Source: Cylindrodendrum hubeiense
Lineage: Eukaryota; Ascomycota; Sordariomycetes; Hypocreales; Nectriaceae
Reading direction: 5' to 3'
Length of the DNA: 20,833 nucleotides
Assembly: GCA_014621425.1 (NCBI GenBank)
Contig: JAANBB010000597.1
Coordinates: forward strand, 1-20,833
Part shown: in pieces, positions 18,106 through 20,833 of the stretch
How the letters are laid out: the number at the start of each line of letters is the position of its first letter
Position numbering within the stretch: position 1 is the first letter of the stretch
Notes under the pieces: model-generated
What the model was told of the DNA's origin: nothing
The model's database searches: none
What the model saw: only the letters and a program-made list of their open reading frames with translations
Translations under genes and position numbers: made by a program

Positions 18106-18665
18106 TTAGTCCTTCTTCTCCTCCACCCCCTCCTCCTTTTCCACAGCACTGCGCAACCTCTCTTCCTGTCGCTTCCAGTGGCTGCCCTCCTCGTAGTCGG
18201 CGCTGATTTTCAATGCTCTCCGCAGACGCTCGCTCTCCTTGATCTTGGCATCGGCCATCTCGTGGACCTGGTGCTCCTTGAAGGTCTTCCTGGGGCCCGA
18301 GCCCTTCCTGCCCGAGTTCATTTCGGCCAGTAGCTGTTTTCGGAGTTCGTCACATTGTCGCTCAATCTCATCTTCATCGACCCTAGACTCAATTAGTGTC
18401 ATGTTATTAAGCTCTTTCAAGGTTGGCCGACATACTCGTCCTCCTCAAGCTTGTCTCTCAAGTCAAAGACTTTGACCTCAACCTCTCGCTTGCGGTCGTG
18501 TTCGAGAATGCCTTTGTCGGGCTGTCGCTGCTTGTGTCGCAAGCTGTCCAGGTCCTTGGGGTATGGCGCGCCGAAGTCGCGGGGCCTCATGTGGGCGAGG
18601 TTGCGCTGGACGTAGCCCGAGGTGCCGCTGCCGCGGGGCGTGGTGAGGCCGACGTTGTCAGACAT
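18106..18665 (-). CDS. CWC21: Pre-mRNA splicing factor Cwc21
   Basis: Cwc21 is a small spliceosomal protein that binds Prp8 and Snu114; SRRM2 is its human relative. Minus-strand exons are 18665-18436 and 18382-18106. The 53-nt intron has a GTATGT donor and a TCTAG acceptor and splits Glu77. The product is 168 residues, near yeast Cwc21 (135) and without the long RS tail of animal relatives. The N-terminus [20 protein letters not shown], followed by [10 protein letters not shown], is the conserved family start. Residues about 51-97 form the cwf21 domain ([20 protein letters not shown], then a [15 protein letters not shown] junction). The charged C-terminal half is probably helical. Splicing at this site restores the domain, which supports the model. 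It is divergent from CDC123 across 407 bp. Confidence 0.93.
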
Positions 18666-18928
18666 AGTGGTAGATGGGTCTGTTTTTGAATTTGGGGGTG
18701 GTTTGCAGACGGCCTCTTCTCGACTCAAAAGGAATCGTCGAGGCAAAGCTGTGTCGTTGGAAGACGGAGGTTTGGCTGGGCTGCATAGTGGGGCTAGTGA
18801 CGCAGGACCCTGTCGGGCGGTGAGGCGCCGGTAGAGTGATAGTGGCGGCAGAATTGATAATGGATGGTGGGGTAATTATTCGCTGCTGATGAAGAAACGA
18901 ATAATTTCTACGGTATGTTTATTAAGTG

Positions 18929-18935
18929 TGACTCA
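18929..18935 (+). promoter_or_regulatory. Gcn4/CPC1 site 1 (TGACTCA)
   Basis: Exact TGASTCA consensus, 138 bp before the CDC123 ATG. It forms the left arm of an inverted repeat with the next site: TGACTCAAGGC here against GCCTGAGTCA there. Confidence 0.6.
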
Positions 18936-18956
18936 AGGCATCTCACTCATATAGCC

Positions 18957-18963
18957 TGAGTCA
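18957..18963 (+). promoter_or_regulatory. Gcn4/CPC1 site 2 (TGAGTCA)
   Basis: Exact TGASTCA consensus, 110 bp before the CDC123 ATG and 28 bp (start to start) from site 1. The flanking GCC pairs with the GGC beside site 1, giving 10-bp arms with one bulged A. Confidence 0.6.
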
Positions 18964-19072
18964 TTCATCTATCATACCAACTGTTTGCCAGCCCTTAAAC
19001 GCCGAGGATATACGGATCATTCTCGATTCGAATTATTTTGCTTGGGTTTCATTCTACAACCACCACACGACA

Positions 19073-20305
19073 ATGCCTCACTTCCCAGATGCCCCGGCGG
19101 GCGAGGAGAGCGAGATCATCTTCCCACCTGTCACGAAGGATCACATCCAGAACTGCTCCTACGATTCCTGGTTCCCGAAGTACCGAAGCTCGTGTCTCAA
19201 GTCGCGGATTATTCCTTTGCCCAAATCCTTTGTTGAATATCTCCGCGAGGATGGCATCGTCCTGGCCGACGATGACGGTAGGAGAGACGAGCCAGAAGAG
19301 GAGTGGCACTCAGCAGGGAGCACGACCGCCAAAGCGCCTGCCAGGGACCCGGAATCCTCAGATGACGACGACGAGCCCGAACCGCTGCCGCCAAACTTGA
19401 GATTCCCCGAGACGCACCAGATGATTAAAGACAAGATCGCCGAACTCGGTGGTGCCGTTGCACCCAAGTTGAACTGGTCGTCACCCAAAGATGCGAAGTG
19501 GATTTCGCCGCATCAGAACACGCTCAAGTGTACCTCTCCAAACGACATCTACCTCCTCCTCAAGTCATCGTCTTTCGTGTCTCACGACCTCGACCACGCC
19601 TTCGACGACTGCACCGCACCACCACCTTCGCGGCCTCACGCCCCTGTCCTCGTTCTGAGACCGTTTTTCTCGCCGCACGTCGCACTCGAATTCCGTTGCT
19701 TCGTCAAGCACCGAACACTCATTGGAATTACGCAGCGGGACCTCAACCACTATGGCTTCCTGGAGGGAATCCGACCTCAGCTCTGGAAGAAGATCAAGAC
19801 TTTCTTCCGGGAAAAGTTGAGGTTTACATTTCCCGACGCTAGTTTCGCATTCGATATCTATGTGCCGGAAAACTCATTTGAGAAGGATGGTTTGGGAAAA
19901 GTGAGGCTCATAGATATCAACCCTTGGGCGCCTCAGACGGACAGCCTGCTGTTCAGTTGGCAGGAGTTATTGGAGAGGGAGGTTCCGAAGCCTCTGTACG
20001 GATCTGTGAGCAAAGAGGCCGGAGAAGAGGTTAGCGGCGACGAAACGGTAACAGAGGGGGAAGACGAAGAAGATATCGAGTATCGGCCCGAACTGGGACC
20101 CGAGTTCCGAATTATTGAGAAGGACGATCCTGCAGCCTACAACTTCAGCAGCCCCATGTACTCGGCACACAAACTGCCCAAAGAGGTTGTTGATGCAGGC
20201 ATGGCAGGCCAGGGAGGATTGAGAGAGTTTGCGATGCAATGGAAGGAGATTACCGAAGGGCGAGGAGACGGGATATGGGAACAACCAGGCAATGCGACGA
20301 AGTAG
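19073..20305 (+). CDS. CDC123: Cdc123, eIF2 complex assembly factor (ATP-grasp fold)
   Basis: Cdc123 binds eIF2 gamma and promotes assembly of the eIF2 heterotrimer, so it limits ternary complex and translation initiation; it acts in the cytoplasm. A single exon encodes 410 residues, somewhat longer than yeast Cdc123 (360). Conserved blocks: NCSYDSWFPKYRSSCLKSRI (27-46), PKLNWSSPKDAKWISP (131-146), LKCTSPNDIYLLLKSS (151-166), LRPF (195-198), EFRCFVKHRTLIGITQRD (206-223), the DIYV strand (261-264) and DINPWAPQTDSLLF (281-294). The Asp and Asn of DIN sit where the family binds metal and nucleotide. An acidic insertion (about 67-105) and an acidic segment (about 314-337) are low in complexity and account for the extra length. 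The ATG chosen precedes the first conserved block and no upstream extension is needed. Two CPC1 sites lie in its promoter. Confidence 0.96.
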   Translation: MPHFPDAPAGEESEIIFPPVTKDHIQNCSYDSWFPKYRSSCLKSRIIPLPKSFVEYLREDGIVLADDDGRRDEPEEEWHSAGSTTAKAPARDPESSDDDDEPEPLPPNLRFPETHQMIKDKIAELGGAVAPKLNWSSPKDAKWISPHQNTLKCTSPNDIYLLLKSSSFVSHDLDHAFDDCTAPPPSRPHAPVLVLRPFFSPHVALEFRCFVKHRTLIGITQRDLNHYGFLEGIRPQLWKKIKTFFREKLRFTFPDASFAFDIYVPENSFEKDGLGKVRLIDINPWAPQTDSLLFSWQELLEREVPKPLYGSVSKEAGEEVSGDETVTEGEDEEDIEYRPELGPEFRIIEKDDPAAYNFSSPMYSAHKLPKEVVDAGMAGQGGLREFAMQWKEITEGRGDGIWEQPGNATK

Positions 20306-20512
20306 AGGAAGCCCGAGTCGGGTGCCGTGGGGGGAAAGACGGAAAGTGGGGGTATATGAGGACGATTATGAAAGACGAAGATGAGGATGAAGATGGATAG
20401 AAACGACGAAACCAATGCGAGAAAACATGGACACGCAGACTTGCCGAGTCTTGAGCAAGTGAGGTTTAGAACAGAGAGATGCTATGGGTAGAGCGTAATT
20501 ACCTACCATACC

Positions 20513-20530
20513 TAGGTAGGTAGGTAGGTA
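20513..20530. repeat. Tetranucleotide repeat (TAGG)4
   Basis: Four TAGG units follow TACCATACC, so the element also has a partial inverted arrangement (TACCTACC against GGTAGGTA). It belongs to the same word family as the elements at 461-2573. Confidence 0.75.
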
Positions 20531-20691
20531 AGAATGAGAAGATGATGTATGACACAGTGCGAAAACCACACCCATATGAAGAACGCACACTGTACCACGG
20601 TATGCCCCGCTGGAACCCACCCAGTCCCTCCCTGCAGGTTGCCGCGCCTGCTTCCTCCCTCTTTAGGTAGCCTTAGCATTTGTACTTCGTA

Positions 20692-20735
20692 CCTCGTTGC
20701 CTCGTTGCAGCTGCTCCCAGTTGTCCCCAGTTGTC
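20692..20735. repeat. Two adjacent short tandem duplications
   Basis: CCTCGTTG is repeated directly at 20692-20707, and CCCAGTTGTC is repeated directly at 20716-20735. Both pairs are exact. Confidence 0.75.
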
Positions 20736-20833
20736 AAACATCCCGTGCCCATCTAACGCCACCCCACCGTCCCGCCCGACGAATCCTCTGGGAGGGCCTC
20801 ACAACATCTTCTACTTGGGCCCCGAGATTGCAA

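Larger units (their letters stand above)
18666..19072. promoter_or_regulatory. Shared divergent promoter of CWC21 and CDC123
   Basis: These 407 bp separate the two start codons. Two Gcn4/CPC1 consensus sites lie on the CDC123 side (see separate entries). AT-rich sequence around 18880-18930 may hold core promoter elements. Confidence 0.7.
20306..20833. other. CDC123 3' region and gene-free right edge
   Basis: No supported gene. It includes a TAGG microsatellite (20513-20530) and, near the edge, CCTCGTTG twice (20692-20707) and CCCAGTTGTC twice (20716-20735). The edge could be the upstream region of a gene beyond the window. Confidence 0.55.

Noticed and set aside
20500..20530. TAGG repeats as possible telomeric sequence
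   Set aside because: The unit is four bases, not the TTAGGG of filamentous fungal telomeres, and it lies next to a conserved housekeeping gene.

Overview
The window looks like nuclear DNA of a filamentous ascomycete (Pezizomycotina, probably Sordariomycetes, possibly Hypocreales). Evidence: several genes carry short introns of about 48-73 nt with GT..AG ends and CTAAC/CTGAC-like branch sites. Tryptophan biosynthesis is encoded as the fungal three-domain fusion (glutamine amidotransferase, then indole-glycerol-phosphate synthase, then phosphoribosylanthranilate isomerase). The other products are eukaryotic housekeeping proteins whose sequences match filamentous fungal orthologues. The lineage is inferred from recognition of protein families, not from any search.

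Layout. Positions 1-4179 hold no gene I can support: many short overlapping frames, CT-rich stretches, tandem duplications, and inverted repeats built on TACCTA/TAGGTA. Then come seven genes. TIM9 (+, 4180-4625, three exons) encodes a mitochondrial small Tim chaperone. NUP188 (-, 5267-10899, three exons) encodes a nuclear-pore inner-ring scaffold. trpC/TRP1 (+, 11325-13663, two exons) encodes three tryptophan-pathway activities. A BRCT plus WGR-like protein (+, 14122-15591, five exons) has a PARP-like N-terminal arrangement but no PARP catalytic domain. USE1 (-, 15886-17077, three exons) encodes a Golgi-to-ER SNARE. CWC21 (-, 18106-18665, two exons) encodes a spliceosomal protein. CDC123 (+, 19073-20305, one exon) encodes the eIF2 assembly factor. 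The right end (20306-20833) is non-coding and again carries a TAGG repeat.

The genes do not form a pathway cluster. They are ordinary conserved genes in convergent and divergent pairs. Two divergent promoters are short: NUP188/trpC (425 bp) and CWC21/CDC123 (407 bp). Both contain Gcn4/CPC1-type sites (TGASTCA). The trpC promoter has one, as expected for amino-acid biosynthesis. The CWC21/CDC123 promoter has two in a near-perfect inverted repeat, which is notable because Cdc123 controls eIF2 assembly and eIF2 activity controls Gcn4/CPC1 translation.

I see no mobile element, CRISPR array, secondary-metabolite cluster, tRNA or rRNA, and no wholly new multi-gene system. The items most worth a second look are the paired CPC1 sites at CDC123, a 136-codon stop-free extension in frame after the CWC21 stop codon, the catalytic-domain-less BRCT/WGR-like protein, and the palindromic TACCTA/TAGGTA elements confined to the gene-poor flanks.
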